Assembly: GCF_009856295.1 (NCBI RefSeq)
Contig: NZ_WMEU01000002.1
Coordinates: forward strand, 186,001 to 250,000
Reading direction: 5' to 3'
From: Pontibacillus yanchengensis
GTDB lineage: Bacteria > Bacillota > Bacilli > Bacillales > BH030062
Length of the DNA stretch: 64,000 nt
Below are positions 27,592 to 37,993 of the stretch, piece after piece. Numbering within the stretch: position 1 is the stretch's first letter; each line of letters begins with the position of its first letter. Below the pieces are notes generated by a model, which saw only the letters and a list, made by a program, of their open reading frames with translations, did no database searches and had not been told where the DNA came from. Made by a program: the position numbers and the translations under genes.

Positions 27592-28617
27592 TTGTCATAC
27601 GATGAACAAAATGTTTTTTCTTTTCATTTAAATGAGTCACTTTGGTTTCAAAGAGGACAGGAAGTAGATGAATTCATGGGGATATCACTAGAACCAGACA
27701 TCTCCATTCAAGAATTTGATGATACGGTTTCCATTAGAGGTGTAATTGAATTAACGGGGGAGTATTACCAGACAAAAGAACAGGTAGACGAAGAACCACA
27801 AGTATTATCGCTACGTGATCACGCTGCTAAAAGATTAATAGAGGAAGTGGAAACACACGAAGATGGGGTAAGCGAATGCTATCATCGTTTTCCAGTAGAA
27901 ATCTCTATTCCGAAAAGTAGAATTGAAAACTTACATGATGTCACAGTAAGTATTGATTCCTTTGATTATGAGCTACCTGAAAGAGGTCAATTAAAGTTAA
28001 ACGCTACAGTGGCGATTCATGGTGTCAATCATGAAGAAATTTCTTATGTGCAAGAAGAACAAAGAAATGATTTTCAAGATCAAGAAGAGTTTGAGGGAGT
28101 TCATTATGATGAATTAGAAAGTCGGTTTAGTTTTGATGTGAAGTATGAAGAAGATGAGGACCAAGAAGAGCCAGTCGTAGCCGATTCCGTTGATCATCAA
28201 ACCCTAGAACAAGATGATGATTCATCGTTAACAGAGGATGAAGGAGGGCGCTGGAAGTATAAACAAGTTCAATCTTTTTCTGAGTTCTTTGGAAATGAAG
28301 CGGAAGCCCCTCCATCGGAAGAGGATGTAGAAGAAACAGAAGAACATGAATATAGCATGGATTACGAAGATAGTTATGAAGACGATCGCGAGGAGGAAGA
28401 AGAACATTATCCTCAAGATGCACGTTATTTAACCTCGATGTTCCAGCGCGAGGAAGAACCATATGCAAAAATGAGAATGTGTATTGTTCAAGAAAGTGAT
28501 ACACTGGGGTCTATTGCCCAGAAGTATAAGGTTCCACCTACTCATTTAAGTCGTATTAACGATTTAGGGGACGAAGATGTATCAGCCGGCCAAATTTTAT
28601 ATATTCCTTCAAAATAA
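27592..28617 (+). CDS. spoVID: Stage VI sporulation protein D, spore coat encasement
   Basis: A 341-residue protein from TTG 27592 behind GGAGGAG. The N-terminal SpoVID domain (about 8-150) starts FSFHLNESLWFQRGQEVDEF. A long acidic linker (about 155-290) follows, then a C-terminal LysM domain (about 297-339, DTLGSIAQKYKVP). In B. subtilis SpoVID works with SafA and SpoIVA to wrap the coat around the forespore. It lies next to ysxE as in Bacillus. The linker is unusually Glu/Asp-rich. Confidence 0.93.
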   Translation: MSYDEQNVFSFHLNESLWFQRGQEVDEFMGISLEPDISIQEFDDTVSIRGVIELTGEYYQTKEQVDEEPQVLSLRDHAAKRLIEEVETHEDGVSECYHRFPVEISIPKSRIENLHDVTVSIDSFDYELPERGQLKLNATVAIHGVNHEEISYVQEEQRNDFQDQEEFEGVHYDELESRFSFDVKYEEDEDQEEPVVADSVDHQTLEQDDDSSLTEDEGGRWKYKQVQSFSEFFGNEAEAPPSEEDVEETEEHEYSMDYEDSYEDDREEEEEHYPQDARYLTSMFQREEEPYAKMRMCIVQESDTLGSIAQKYKVPPTHLSRINDLGDEDVSAGQILYIPSK

Positions 28618-28625
28618 TAAAACGG

Positions 28626-28659
28626 AGGCTGACTCTAGACGATGGAGTCAGCCTAATTT
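28626..28659 (+). terminator. Hairpin after spoVID
   Basis: AGGCTGACTC (28626-28635) pairs with GAGTCAGCCT (28645-28654). The T run is short, so this may be an attenuator rather than a full terminator. Confidence 0.6.
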
Positions 28660-28695
28660 CTTGTATTAACCTTATTTAAAAAAGGAGGTATGGGC

Positions 28696-29730
28696 ATGAG
28701 TGAGTTTTTATCCGAAGTGCTTGCTCACTATGGCTTGTATCCTTTAGAGGTGAACCAACAGACTGACAATGTATATAAGGTCTATACGAATCATGGTGCT
28801 GTAGCTGTAAAACGAACAGATATGGATGATCAACAAATAAAACAATGGATTGCAACCTATCAACAAGCAAATGAGTCTCAACTTTCCTCTCTAATGCCTT
28901 TATATATGACGTCAAATCAAGAGCTATATGTTCAGCAGCGAAACCATACATGGTATATCATGCCGTGGGTTGAGACGCCTCATCGGGATACACCACCTTA
29001 TCCATTTGATCTTTTTTACTCATCTCTTGCTGATATCCATCGACGTACTTCTAAAACACAGGTGGTCAAACGAGAGGATTTTGAAGACAGGATGGAGAGC
29101 AAGAAAAACCAAATAAGAGCTGATAAGGATAAGTTAGAAGGGTACGTAGAAGCATTTGAAAAACATCATTATATGGCACCGTTCGAGTTGCAAGTGTGCA
29201 CACATTTTCGTGACCTGTTATATGTGTTTGAAATATCAGAAGAATGGTGTGATCGTTTTTTAGAGGATATAGAAGAAGACAAGAAAATTCGACTTACCTT
29301 GTGTCATGGAGACTTAAAACCTAGTCATTTCATTTATGATGAAAATAAACCTTACTTTTTGAATTGGGAACGTGCTTCTTGGAATTATCCCGTTTTTGAT
29401 TTAACTTCTTATTATTGGAATATTATTAAGTATCATGATGCTCCTGTTGAACAATTGGTTACCACATTTTCTTCTTATGAGGAAAGATTCAACTTAATGA
29501 ATAGTGAACGATGTTTGTTTGCGCTCTATTTACTCAGCCCTGATCATTATCTTGATCAAGTTGATGCATATGTAAGCGGTGCCCGGAATAGTGGGCAACC
29601 TTTTTTAGTACAAAAGCTTGAACACTCTTATTATGTTTTACAGCATTCTTTGCAAATCCAATCTCAGATTGAGAAAGCTCGAGAATATATACAGCAGCAG
29701 GAAGAAGAGAAGGAACAAGAAGAAGGATAA
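28696..29730 (+). CDS. ysxE: YsxE, CotS-family spore coat protein
   Basis: A 344-residue protein with a kinase/aminoglycoside-phosphotransferase-like fold. It shows the Brenner-type motif LCHGDLKPSHFIYD with a plausible catalytic Asp. ATG 28696 is preferred because AAAGGAGG lies too close to ATG 28690. In B. subtilis YsxE is a mother-cell coat protein of the CotS/CotI family, a family that includes real protein kinases. Position after spoVID is conserved. It ends in a Glu/Gln-rich helix. Confidence 0.9.
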   Translation: MSEFLSEVLAHYGLYPLEVNQQTDNVYKVYTNHGAVAVKRTDMDDQQIKQWIATYQQANESQLSSLMPLYMTSNQELYVQQRNHTWYIMPWVETPHRDTPPYPFDLFYSSLADIHRRTSKTQVVKREDFEDRMESKKNQIRADKDKLEGYVEAFEKHHYMAPFELQVCTHFRDLLYVFEISEEWCDRFLEDIEEDKKIRLTLCHGDLKPSHFIYDENKPYFLNWERASWNYPVFDLTSYYWNIIKYHDAPVEQLVTTFSSYEERFNLMNSERCLFALYLLSPDHYLDQVDAYVSGARNSGQPFLVQKLEHSYYVLQHSLQIQSQIEKAREYIQQQEEEKEQEEG

Positions 29731-29970
29731 ACTACTTAAAATCTACCCACGTTTGAACAACTAATTTCTTAATTTCAAGAAGAAAGCAACCTTTTGTCTT
29801 TGTAAGGATTACTGGGGAGAGTTCTTACCTGACGAATGGCATTAGGGTTCTTTACGGCTTGGATAGTTTACGTATGGTAGGATTTGCTTCGTTCTACTGA
29901 CTTAACCGAAAGCCAATTTCTCCCCCTTTCCTTTACATGCTTGAAGAGGGAGGGTTCTTGGCCCCAATCG
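29731..29970. other. Intergenic spacer, nothing recognised
   Basis: 240 nt between ysxE and the convergent small gene. No clear terminator, promoter or reading frame was seen. Confidence 0.35.
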
Positions 29971-30159
29971 TTAAATCCATTTCAAGTAAAAAGCAAAATA
30001 CAGTCCAATTAATAATCCTAACAAGAACACGTCAAAAGTGGTTGGAAACAACAGGGTACGAATTAATTGGAAAACTGCGATAGGCAATGTACATTTTTCA
30101 ATAATAAATATCCATTGGCGACACCATGGAGGGAGTTTATACCGATAAAATTGCCCCAT
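29971..30159 (-). CDS. Small membrane protein
   Basis: A 62-residue protein on the minus strand with a textbook AAGGAGG nine bases before its ATG (complement of 30157-30159). It has two hydrophobic segments (about 17-37 and 41-60) and an aromatic-rich, basic N terminus (MGQFYRYKLPPWCRQW). The strong ribosome site argues that it is real. The family is not recognised. It is flanked by sporulation genes and the valS leader and is transcribed away from valS. Confidence 0.65.
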   Translation of the reverse strand: MGQFYRYKLPPWCRQWIFIIEKCTLPIAVFQLIRTLLFPTTFDVFLLGLLIGLYFAFYLKWI

Positions 30160-30243
30160 TCAGCTAAACCTCCTTTTAAGCTTTTGCTTTATCTTATGTA
30201 AGGATTAACCTAATTGGTGAATAGAAAAGTTTTTAGGTAAGGA

Positions 30244-30273
30244 TTGACTTAACATAGGATAAATGGATAAAAT
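30244..30273 (+). promoter_or_regulatory. SigA-type promoter of the valS leader
   Basis: TTGACT (30244-30249), an 18-nt spacer, then TAAAAT (30268-30273), just before the T-box leader. Confidence 0.6.
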
Positions 30274-30295
30274 AACAATACAATCAATTTATCGA

Positions 30296-30552
30296 AATGC
30301 CGTGAAGGGGAAGAGTATGTGTTTCAAACTTTTCAGAGAGAGAATCATTTGCTGAGAGATTCTTAAGCTCTTGAACGCAGAAGTCACCCCAGATGCAGCT
30401 TCTTTGAAACGTAGAGTAGGAGAAGCCGGAATCCATCCGTTACATGATGAAGTGTACAGTGCAGGTAGGTGAAGTCTATCTGTCCGCTGTAAAATAAGGT
30501 GGTACCGCGAATCCTTTTCGTCCTTTTTATAGGATGAAAAGGATTTTTTTAT
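30296..30552 (+). ncRNA. T-box riboswitch controlling valS
   Basis: The leader has a stem I region with specifier codon GTC (Val, 30383-30385), the conserved T-box sequence AAGGTGGTACCGCG (30496-30509), and an overlapping terminator (AATCCTTTTCGTCC, 30510-30523, pairing with 30532-30545, then a T run). Uncharged tRNA-Val should bind the specifier and the TGG of the T-box and stabilise the antiterminator, so valS is read only when valyl-tRNA runs short. Confidence 0.93.
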
Positions 30553-30595
30553 TGCATCATATTCGTAATCACGGTGGATAGAAGGAGGAAGTTTT

Positions 30596-33244
30596 ATGGA
30601 GAATGAGAACAAAGAAATATCTTTACCGACAAAATACGATCCGAATGCAATTGAAAAGGGGCGTTATGATTTTTGGGTGAATGGGAAGTTTTTTGAAGCT
30701 AAAGATGACGAGAATAAAGATCCGTTTACTGTGGTTATTCCACCACCAAACGTAACAGGTCGCCTTCATCTAGGTCACGCATGGGATACCACACTACAAG
30801 ATATCATCACCCGTGTAAAGCGTATGCAAGGATACGATGTACTGTGGCTACCTGGAATGGACCATGCCGGTATTGCTACACAAGCTAAAGTGGAAGCAAA
30901 GTTAAAAGAACAAGGTACATCTCGATATGACCTAGGTCGTGAAGGATTCCTTCAACAAGCATGGGATTGGAAAGAAGAATATGCTGATTTCATTCGTCAA
31001 CAATGGGAAAAGCTTGGATTAGGATTAGACTATTCACGTGAACGTTTTACTCTAGATAACGGATTATCTAATGCCGTACGCGAAGTGTTTGTAACATTGT
31101 ATGAAAAAGGGCTAATCTATCGCGGTGAATACATTATCAACTGGGATCCTGCTACCCAAACAGCTCTTTCTGATATTGAAGTAATCTATGATGATGTTCA
31201 AGGTCATTTCTATCACATGAAGTATCCGTTAGTGGATGGATCGGATGAGATTGAGATTGCTACTACTCGTCCAGAGACGATGCTTGGTGATACAGCTGTA
31301 GCTGTCCATCCAGAAGATGATCGTTACAAGCACCTTATTGGCAAGAAGGTTAAACTTCCTATCGTTGGACGTGAAATCGAAATTGTAGCCGATGATTATG
31401 TTGATATGGAATTTGGAAGTGGTGCAGTTAAGATTACCCCAGCCCATGACCCTAATGACTTTGAAATCGGAAATCGTCATAATTTAGAGCGCGTACTTGT
31501 TATGAATGAAGATGGTTCAATGAATGAGAACGCTGGTAAATATCAAGGCATGGATCGATTCGCTTGTCGTAAGCAACTAGTTAAAGATCTTCAGGAAGAT
31601 GGTGTTCTATTTAACATTGAAGAACATATGCACTCTGTTGGTCATTCCGAGAGAAGTGGAGCGGTTGTCGAACCTTATCTTTCCACACAATGGTTTGTGA
31701 ATATGCAACCATTAGCCGACGCTTCTATTGAGTTACAAAAAGGAGACGATAAAGTCAACTTTGTTCCAGACCGTTTTGAGAAAACCTATTTAAACTGGAT
31801 GGAGAATATTCGCGACTGGTGTATTTCTAGACAGCTTTGGTGGGGCCATCGTATTCCAGCTTGGTACCATAAAGAAACAGGTGAATTATATGTAGGTCGT
31901 GATGAACCAGCTGATCCTGAAAACTGGGTACAGGATGAGGATGTTTTAGATACTTGGTTCTCCTCTGCATTATGGCCTTTCTCTACAATGGGCTGGCCAG
32001 ATGAAAACAATAAGGATTACAACCGTTATTTCCCTACGGATGTATTGGTAACAGGCTATGATATCATCTTCTTCTGGGTATCGCGTATGATTTTCCAATC
32101 GATTGAATTTACTGACCGTCGTCCATTTGAAGATGTGCTCATTCACGGGCTTGTAAGAGATGCTGATGGACGTAAGATGAGTAAATCTCTTGGTAACGGC
32201 GTAGATCCAATGGACGTAATTGATAAGTATGGTGCAGACTCCTTACGTTACTTCCTTGCTACAGGCTCTACTCCTGGTCAGGATTTGAGATTCCAATGGG
32301 AGAAAGTTGAGGCAACATGGAATTTTGCTAATAAAATTTGGAATGCTTCGCGCTTTGCGCTAATGAATATGGATGGTATTAAATATGAGGAAATAGATTT
32401 ATCCGGTAAGAAATCACTTGCTGATCAGTGGATTTTGACTCGTTTAAATGAAACCATTGAGCATGTAACGCGTAACGTTGATAAATACGAATTCGGAGAA
32501 GCTGGACGTCATTTATACAACTTCATTTGGGATGAATTCTGTGATTGGTATATTGAAATGGCGAAGTTACCGTTATATGGAGAAGATGAGGCAGAGAAGA
32601 AGACAACGCGTTCTATCTTGGCTTATGTATTGGATCAGACGATGCGAATGCTTCATCCTTTCATGCCATTTATTACAGAAGAGATTTGGCAAGCTCTACC
32701 TACTAAAGGTGAATCCATTACAGTTGCAAAATGGCCGGAAGTGCGTAATGGTCTTCATAATGAACAGGCATCAGAAGAAATGAAGCGACTTGTTGATATT
32801 ATTCGATCTGTACGCAACATTCGTGCTGAAGTGGATACACCAATGTCTAAACAAATCCAACTGATGATTAAAGCAAAAGATGAAGAAGTGGCTAAGCAGT
32901 TAAATAACAATCGTCATTATTTAGAGCGCTTCTGTAATCCAAGCGAGCTTATCATTAATCCAAATCTTCAGGCACCAGAAAAGGCTATGTCGTCTGTCAT
33001 AACAGGCGCTGAACTTTACCTTCCACTTGAAGGATTGATTGATATTCAAGAAGAAGTAGCTCGCCTTGAAAAAGAATGGAAAAAATGGGACGACGAAGTG
33101 AAACTTGTTCAAAAGAAGCTTTCCAATGATAAATTTGTTAATAAAGCTCCAGAGCACATTGTGCAAGCTGAGCGAGATAAAGAACAAGATTATTTAGATA
33201 AGCGTGACAAAGTAGAAACGCGTATCAACGAATTAAAATCTTAA
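30596..33244 (+). CDS. valS: Valyl-tRNA synthetase
   Basis: An 882-residue class I synthetase. The HIGH-type signature is in [14 protein letters not shown] (around residue 50), KMSKS is at 527-531, and the editing domain carries the [13 protein letters not shown] motif. The C terminus has the valyl-specific coiled coil (about 810-880, [17 protein letters not shown]). ATG 30596 follows GAAGGAGG. Length is typical. Expression is set by the upstream T-box; a hairpin lies after the stop. Confidence 0.99.
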   Translation: MENENKEISLPTKYDPNAIEKGRYDFWVNGKFFEAKDDENKDPFTVVIPPPNVTGRLHLGHAWDTTLQDIITRVKRMQGYDVLWLPGMDHAGIATQAKVEAKLKEQGTSRYDLGREGFLQQAWDWKEEYADFIRQQWEKLGLGLDYSRERFTLDNGLSNAVREVFVTLYEKGLIYRGEYIINWDPATQTALSDIEVIYDDVQGHFYHMKYPLVDGSDEIEIATTRPETMLGDTAVAVHPEDDRYKHLIGKKVKLPIVGREIEIVADDYVDMEFGSGAVKITPAHDPNDFEIGNRHNLERVLVMNEDGSMNENAGKYQGMDRFACRKQLVKDLQEDGVLFNIEEHMHSVGHSERSGAVVEPYLSTQWFVNMQPLADASIELQKGDDKVNFVPDRFEKTYLNWMENIRDWCISRQLWWGHRIPAWYHKETGELYVGRDEPADPENWVQDEDVLDTWFSSALWPFSTMGWPDENNKDYNRYFPTDVLVTGYDIIFFWVSRMIFQSIEFTDRRPFEDVLIHGLVRDADGRKMSKSLGNGVDPMDVIDKYGADSLRYFLATGSTPGQDLRFQWEKVEATWNFANKIWNASRFALMNMDGIKYEEIDLSGKKSLADQWILTRLNETIEHVTRNVDKYEFGEAGRHLYNFIWDEFCDWYIEMAKLPLYGEDEAEKKTTRSILAYVLDQTMRMLHPFMPFITEEIWQALPTKGESITVAKWPEVRNGLHNEQASEEMKRLVDIIRSVRNIRAEVDTPMSKQIQLMIKAKDEEVAKQLNNNRHYLERFCNPSELIINPNLQAPEKAMSSVITGAELYLPLEGLIDIQEEVARLEKEWKKWDDEVKLVQKKLSNDKFVNKAPEHIVQAERDKEQDYLDKRDKVETRINELKS

Positions 33245-33253
33245 ATAGGTAAA

Positions 33254-33293
33254 GGGACAAAGACGGACCTGAAATCGGGTTCGTCTTTGTTCC
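33254..33293 (+). terminator. Hairpin after valS
   Basis: GGGACAAAGACG-ACC pairs with GGT-CGTCTTTGTTCC. The stem is long but the following sequence is AATTATAAAA rather than a T run, so termination may be partial and folC may receive read-through. Confidence 0.6.
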
Positions 33294-33395
33294 AATTATA
33301 AAAATATAGGTAGAACTAAAGAACAAGAGCATTTCAGCGTAAAATGTCTTGGATTAACAATGTACGTTTAAGAAAGAAGAAACGAGGAAAACGAA

Positions 33396-34676
33396 ATGGA
33401 TTATCAAGAGGCAATTGAATGGATTCATAATCGACATAAATTTGGGATAAAGCCGGGTTTGCAACGAATGGAATGGTTGATGGATCATCTCGGGAACCCC
33501 GAACAGCGTCTTCATGCTATTCATGTAGCAGGAACGAATGGAAAAGGGTCAACTATTTCATTTATCCGAAATATTTTGCAGGCACATGGCTATCAGGTTG
33601 GAACGTTTACTTCTCCCTATGTTGTCACCTTTAATGAGCGAATCAGCATAAATGGTGAACCACTAGCTGATGAGGAATGGTCAAAGCTTGTGGAAAAAAT
33701 TAAACCACTTGCTGAAGAGTTAGAGAATTCGCCATTAGGCGGGCCTACAGAGTTTGAGATAATTACTGCCTTGGCTATTTTGTACTTTGCCGAACATCCT
33801 ATGGATTTTGTCCTTATGGAAACAGGCTTAGGAGGCCGATTGGATTCAACTAATGTTATCTCACCAATTCTTTCTATAATAACAAGTATCGGAAAAGATC
33901 ATACCGCTCTTCTAGGGGACACTTTTGAAGAAATTGCTTCAGAAAAAGCAGGGATAATCAAACCTAGTGTTCCCGCTATAACAGGGGTTGAGAAGATAGA
34001 CGCACTAGAAGTAATCAAAAAGAAAGCAATTTCTCAGGATGCAGCGTTGGATAGTTTAGGTGAACAATTTCAGATTATAGCTGAAAACACTACACAAAAT
34101 GGTGAACTATTCACGTTCAAGAACCAATTTGTACAATGGGACAAGCTTCTGATTCATATGAAGGGAAGGCATCAGATGAAGAATGCCGCACTTGCTATTC
34201 AAGCTGTGACACGATGTCTTGATTATGTAAGGGAAGAAAAGGTTCGTGAGGGAATCATAACAACGAGTTGGGTGGGTCGATTCGAACAAGTTTTTGATCA
34301 ACCCACCATCATTCTTGATGGTGCTCATAATGAAGAAGGTATTCAAGCTATGACACAGACTGTTCGTGATCATTATCAAGATAGGGAGAAGCATCTGTTA
34401 TTCGCGGCTCTGCATGATAAACCACTTGATAAAATGATACCCTTGTTCACAGGCACGTTTGATACGGTCACCTTTACTACGTTTGAATTCCCTAGAGCAT
34501 CTGATGCAGAAGAACTATATAATTTATCTCATCATCACAATAAAAGCAAAACAGACGACTGGAAAATCTTCATTGAGAACAGGATGAAAACATTATCAAA
34601 TGAGGATGTTTTGGTGATATCAGGTTCATTGTACTTTATATCAGAAGTGCGAAAATTTTTTGAAAATATAGGTTAA
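33396..34676 (+). CDS. folC: Folylpolyglutamate synthase / dihydrofolate synthase
   Basis: A 426-residue Mur-ligase-fold enzyme adding glutamates to folates. P-loop GTNGKGST is at 46-53, with the ETGLGGRLDSTN metal loop and DHTALLGDT following. The C-terminal domain has ILDGAHNEEG. ATG 33396 is preceded by ACGAGGAAAA. It follows valS as in Bacillus; the next genes depart from the B. subtilis order, where comC would follow. Confidence 0.98.
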   Translation: MDYQEAIEWIHNRHKFGIKPGLQRMEWLMDHLGNPEQRLHAIHVAGTNGKGSTISFIRNILQAHGYQVGTFTSPYVVTFNERISINGEPLADEEWSKLVEKIKPLAEELENSPLGGPTEFEIITALAILYFAEHPMDFVLMETGLGGRLDSTNVISPILSIITSIGKDHTALLGDTFEEIASEKAGIIKPSVPAITGVEKIDALEVIKKKAISQDAALDSLGEQFQIIAENTTQNGELFTFKNQFVQWDKLLIHMKGRHQMKNAALAIQAVTRCLDYVREEKVREGIITTSWVGRFEQVFDQPTIILDGAHNEEGIQAMTQTVRDHYQDREKHLLFAALHDKPLDKMIPLFTGTFDTVTFTTFEFPRASDAEELYNLSHHHNKSKTDDWKIFIENRMKTLSNEDVLVISGSLYFISEVRKFFENIG

Positions 34677-34799
34677 TTGTGCTACTATGTTAGTGATATT
34701 TGTTTACAAAATTTGCATGATATTTTTAAGACGAAATAACGGTGATAGGTATTTCAAACTTGATAGGATAGAGATTTACTTGGTTGGGAGATGCATGAC

Positions 34800-36539
34800 A
34801 TGCTAACGAAGCAAAAAAAGGTGGCCCTCTGGGTAATATGGGTTTTATTATGGCCCAGCATATTTGTATTGATTTATCAGCTTCAACCCCCAACATTCCA
34901 AGGTCACGAAATTGATCTCCTTTCCTTTGCTTTGTTAATGGGAATTGTGGCGTTATTTCCAATTATAGTGAATGGTACTCCTATATTTTTCATTCATGGA
35001 ATTGGTTTAACTGTTTTTATTTATTTTGGTTTGTTTGTGGAAATCATGCTAACTCAAATGGCTTATATCATTTTATTCGCTAAATTGAGGTTACCTAAAA
35101 ATGATTTATATAAGATTCCATTAAACTTTCTAATGTTTATGTTTGTTTCCATCGGGGCAGCTGGTGTGTATTATTTATTTGGTGGCAGACATGGGGCACT
35201 AGAAATTAGTTCACCTATGGATATTATTCCTATTTTAGCTTATTCCCTTGCAATCATTCTTATCAACCAGCTACTTCTCAATCTGATTCGCACCTTTATT
35301 GTGGGCTTACCTTCAAAGTTCTTTAATCGCAGTTTGCTATGGGAAGGTGTTAGTAACCTCATTATTCTACCTGTAGCACTCGTGCTTTATATTCTATATG
35401 TAGAAATTGGACTAGGGGCTATTTATTATGTTGGTGTTCCATTTGTCAGCTTATCGATTATACTTATGCTTTTTTATAGAAGTCGTCGCATCAATGACTA
35501 TTTACAACGCACAAGTGACATAGGTCATGAGCTAACGGAAAAATTAGAGGTTAGTGAAGTACTAGATCGGTTTGTAGAGAACATCTCTACTCTCTTGGAT
35601 GTGAATTATGCTTATATTTATGATGTAGATGAAAGTAAGGATTGGTTAACACTAATCCGTTTTTATGATGCAACGGAAGAGCGCGATTTTCCAACTGATG
35701 ACCTACATAAATTCGAAGGCATTAGTGGGAAAGTATGGGGAAATGCGCAAGGTATTTATTATCATTCTCGCAAACAATGGGAAGAAGGCAATACCAAGTT
35801 TATGCCTGAAGAAGTTGAAAGTGTTATTTCAATCCCAATATTGCGCCATAATCAGGTCGTCGGCGTTCTAACGCTAACATCGAAAAAGAAGCGAGCGTAC
35901 GAGAAATATCAATATATGATTGTAGATATACTAACAAATTACTTAGCTGTAGCTATAGAAAATGCTCGAAATTATGAGGAAACCAAACGGCAAAGTGAAA
36001 TATGCCCTCTCACAAATCTATATAACTATCGATACTTTGAAAAACACTTGCAAGCATATTTTAGTCAATTACAAAAGAATGGCGTCCCTGAAAGAATAGC
36101 TCTTATTTTACTAGATTTAGATCATTTCAAAGAAATTAATGATCAATACGGACACGAAAGTGGAAATGAAGCACTTTGCGAGCTTGCTGATCGTTTAAGG
36201 AATATTATTTCCGACAAGGGAACGGTTGCGAGGTATGGTGGAGAAGAATTTGTTATATTACTACCAAATGTTAACCAGGAACATGCTCTCCACATCGCAG
36301 AGCACGTGCGACGAAAAATAGCCAATACTCCTTTCACCTTACATGAACATATATTAGAAGAAAAGAATCCAGTGCAGGTGTATATAACCGCAAGCATTGG
36401 GATTGCAACGTATCCTGATGATTGCGAAGATCCTATGGAGCTTGTTCGTCATGCAGACCGAGCCATGTATATGGGAGCTAAGCGCCAGGGCCGAAATAAA
36501 GTTGCAAGTTACGAGAAGGTAGTGGAAACAGCAGAGTAA
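34800..36539 (+). CDS. Membrane-bound GAF-GGDEF diguanylate cyclase
   Basis: A 579-residue protein. ATG 34800 is chosen because GGGAG lies nine bases before it and directly abuts the earlier ATG at 34791. About seven to eight membrane helices fill residues 8-230. A GAF-type sensory domain covers about 245-400. The GGDEF domain (about 410-570) has the active motif GGEEF (480-484) and no RxxD inhibitory site just before it. It should make cyclic di-GMP. Its position at the head of a type IV pilus locus suggests local control of pilus or surface behaviour; PilB homologues can bind the nucleotide in other bacteria. Confidence 0.92.
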   Translation: MLTKQKKVALWVIWVLLWPSIFVLIYQLQPPTFQGHEIDLLSFALLMGIVALFPIIVNGTPIFFIHGIGLTVFIYFGLFVEIMLTQMAYIILFAKLRLPKNDLYKIPLNFLMFMFVSIGAAGVYYLFGGRHGALEISSPMDIIPILAYSLAIILINQLLLNLIRTFIVGLPSKFFNRSLLWEGVSNLIILPVALVLYILYVEIGLGAIYYVGVPFVSLSIILMLFYRSRRINDYLQRTSDIGHELTEKLEVSEVLDRFVENISTLLDVNYAYIYDVDESKDWLTLIRFYDATEERDFPTDDLHKFEGISGKVWGNAQGIYYHSRKQWEEGNTKFMPEEVESVISIPILRHNQVVGVLTLTSKKKRAYEKYQYMIVDILTNYLAVAIENARNYEETKRQSEICPLTNLYNYRYFEKHLQAYFSQLQKNGVPERIALILLDLDHFKEINDQYGHESGNEALCELADRLRNIISDKGTVARYGGEEFVILLPNVNQEHALHIAEHVRRKIANTPFTLHEHILEEKNPVQVYITASIGIATYPDDCEDPMELVRHADRAMYMGAKRQGRNKVASYEKVVETAE

Positions 36540-36556
36540 TGACTCTGCTGTTTTTT
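36529..36556 (+). terminator. Terminator overlapping the GGDEF gene stop
   Basis: CAGCAGAGT (36529-36537) pairs with ACTCTGCTG (36542-36550), followed by six T. The stem includes the last codons of the gene. Confidence 0.8.
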
Positions 36557-36795
36557 ATTGTCTAGCTACAAAAATATTGGCGTGTGTATAACTTAATAAA
36601 TTAAGCGTAATACTTGTGTTTATTTTCATGTGTACGACATGGTAAATGGTTCGTAGGAACTAATGATTCGGGGGATATATGGTAATGGCTAGGTCAAATA
36701 TAGCAATAAATTCTTTTAAATATACCAACTTTATTATACAATTACGATATAGTCGAACGTTGTCAAATTTCGGAGAAAAAGGAAGAGGTGAGGTT

Positions 36796-37614
36796 TTGGA
36801 CATTCTATTTGCCCTCGTTGGGGTAGGAATTTTGTTACTTATACTGTACATAGTGCCTGTAGGATATAACAAAAAAGGAAACCTCTACTTAGTTGGAGCT
36901 GCGTTATTGATTGCTCTTACCACACATTATGCAAATGTAACATTCCAATGGTGGCAAGGAGGACTAATTTTACTTTTATTATCCTTTCTTATGACGATTC
37001 TTTTAAGTCGAAATCTCGAAAACTATAAATTAGCAACAGAAGGATCAGATCTGGAGAGCTCTTCAGAAAAAGGGGAATACGATAAACATTTTAATCATTT
37101 TGACGATGATATAGAAGAGGATTATTCTAGTGATTTGCTAGTAGAAGGGAATAGCGAAACTACATTTACTCAACCACCATCAGCCCAAACTTCTGAAGAC
37201 CCCTCAAGCATGGCAACCAATCAACCAACGGCTATCGAAGATCATAAGCAGGATGATGTTGTAATCTCAGAGTTAGATGAGGAAGATGTTGACTTTATAG
37301 AAGAACGAGAAATCATCACTGAAGAAAAAGACAGAAATGAACAAGATCAAACAGGTGAAGATATTATAGAATGGGAAACGATAGACATAAAAGAAACAGA
37401 AAGTATTGTGAGTCCTGAAGAAGAGCTAATAGCCAATCGTCTACAAGGAAACGAAGAAGAAGCTATGCCTGTCAAAGAACCACATAACGTATCCCTAATT
37501 CACGGTGATGAAGATGACGGAACTACTGTAAATGAAACTGATCAAGAAGAATTCTTAAATAATCGAGACTTGGACGATACTAATTCATCAATGGAAGATA
37601 CTTATGAAGATTAA
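36796..37614 (+). CDS. Membrane protein with long acidic tail, unknown
   Basis: A 272-residue protein from TTG 36796 (AGAGGTGAGG upstream); the frame stays open to 36679 but has no ribosome site there. Three membrane helices lie at about 3-20, 29-48 and 56-73 (the second followed by TTHYANVTFQWWQGG). A roughly 195-residue Glu/Asp-rich, low-complexity cytoplasmic or exposed tail follows. No family is recognised. It precedes the small frameshifted gene and the VanW-like gene in what looks like one operon leading into the pilus genes. Confidence 0.6.
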   Translation: MDILFALVGVGILLLILYIVPVGYNKKGNLYLVGAALLIALTTHYANVTFQWWQGGLILLLLSFLMTILLSRNLENYKLATEGSDLESSSEKGEYDKHFNHFDDDIEEDYSSDLLVEGNSETTFTQPPSAQTSEDPSSMATNQPTAIEDHKQDDVVISELDEEDVDFIEEREIITEEKDRNEQDQTGEDIIEWETIDIKETESIVSPEEELIANRLQGNEEEAMPVKEPHNVSLIHGDEDDGTTVNETDQEEFLNNRDLDDTNSSMEDTYED

Positions 37615-37972
37615 GAATCTTGTAATCAATCCTGACACGGATCAGCTGACTTTTTAACAATAGAGCATGTAGATTGGCAGGTAAGTGTGAAAGCAATTCC
37701 CTTTAAGAAAATAAACGTTAGTGAATAACCAAGCAAGCTATGCACAAGAGCAATCACAGAGCCAAACAGCTCAGCTGGAAACAAATTTAGCTGACGTAGA
37801 GAAACAACAATTAGAACTTCTTAAAGGTAAAACGGTGCTAAAAGATATCGTAAATCCACAAGGAGACGTCATTATTGAAAATGGGAAAAAGCTAACAGCT
37901 GAAGATGTTGAAATGGCCGAAAGTGAAGGGCCGATTGTAGTGGTAGATATAACGATGAACGTAAATGAGTAA
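37604..37972 (+). pseudogene. Small gene with two compensating frameshifts
   Basis: Frame 2 opens at ATG 37604 (MKIKNLVINPDTDQLTF) and stops at 37655. Coding-like sequence continues one frame back (FLTIEHVDWQVSVKAIPFKKINVSE, to 37725) and then returns to the first frame at about 37721 (NNQASYAQEQ and on to MNVNE, stop 37970-37972). The last 83-residue part could start at GTG 37721 but has no good ribosome site. Joined, the pieces give a smooth protein of about 122 residues. The first shift sits on a T5 run (37651-37655). Sequencing error, pseudogene or recoding are all possible. Function unknown; it lies between two membrane or surface protein genes. Confidence 0.5.
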
Positions 37973-37993
37973 CCACGACAAGGGTGAATTAAT

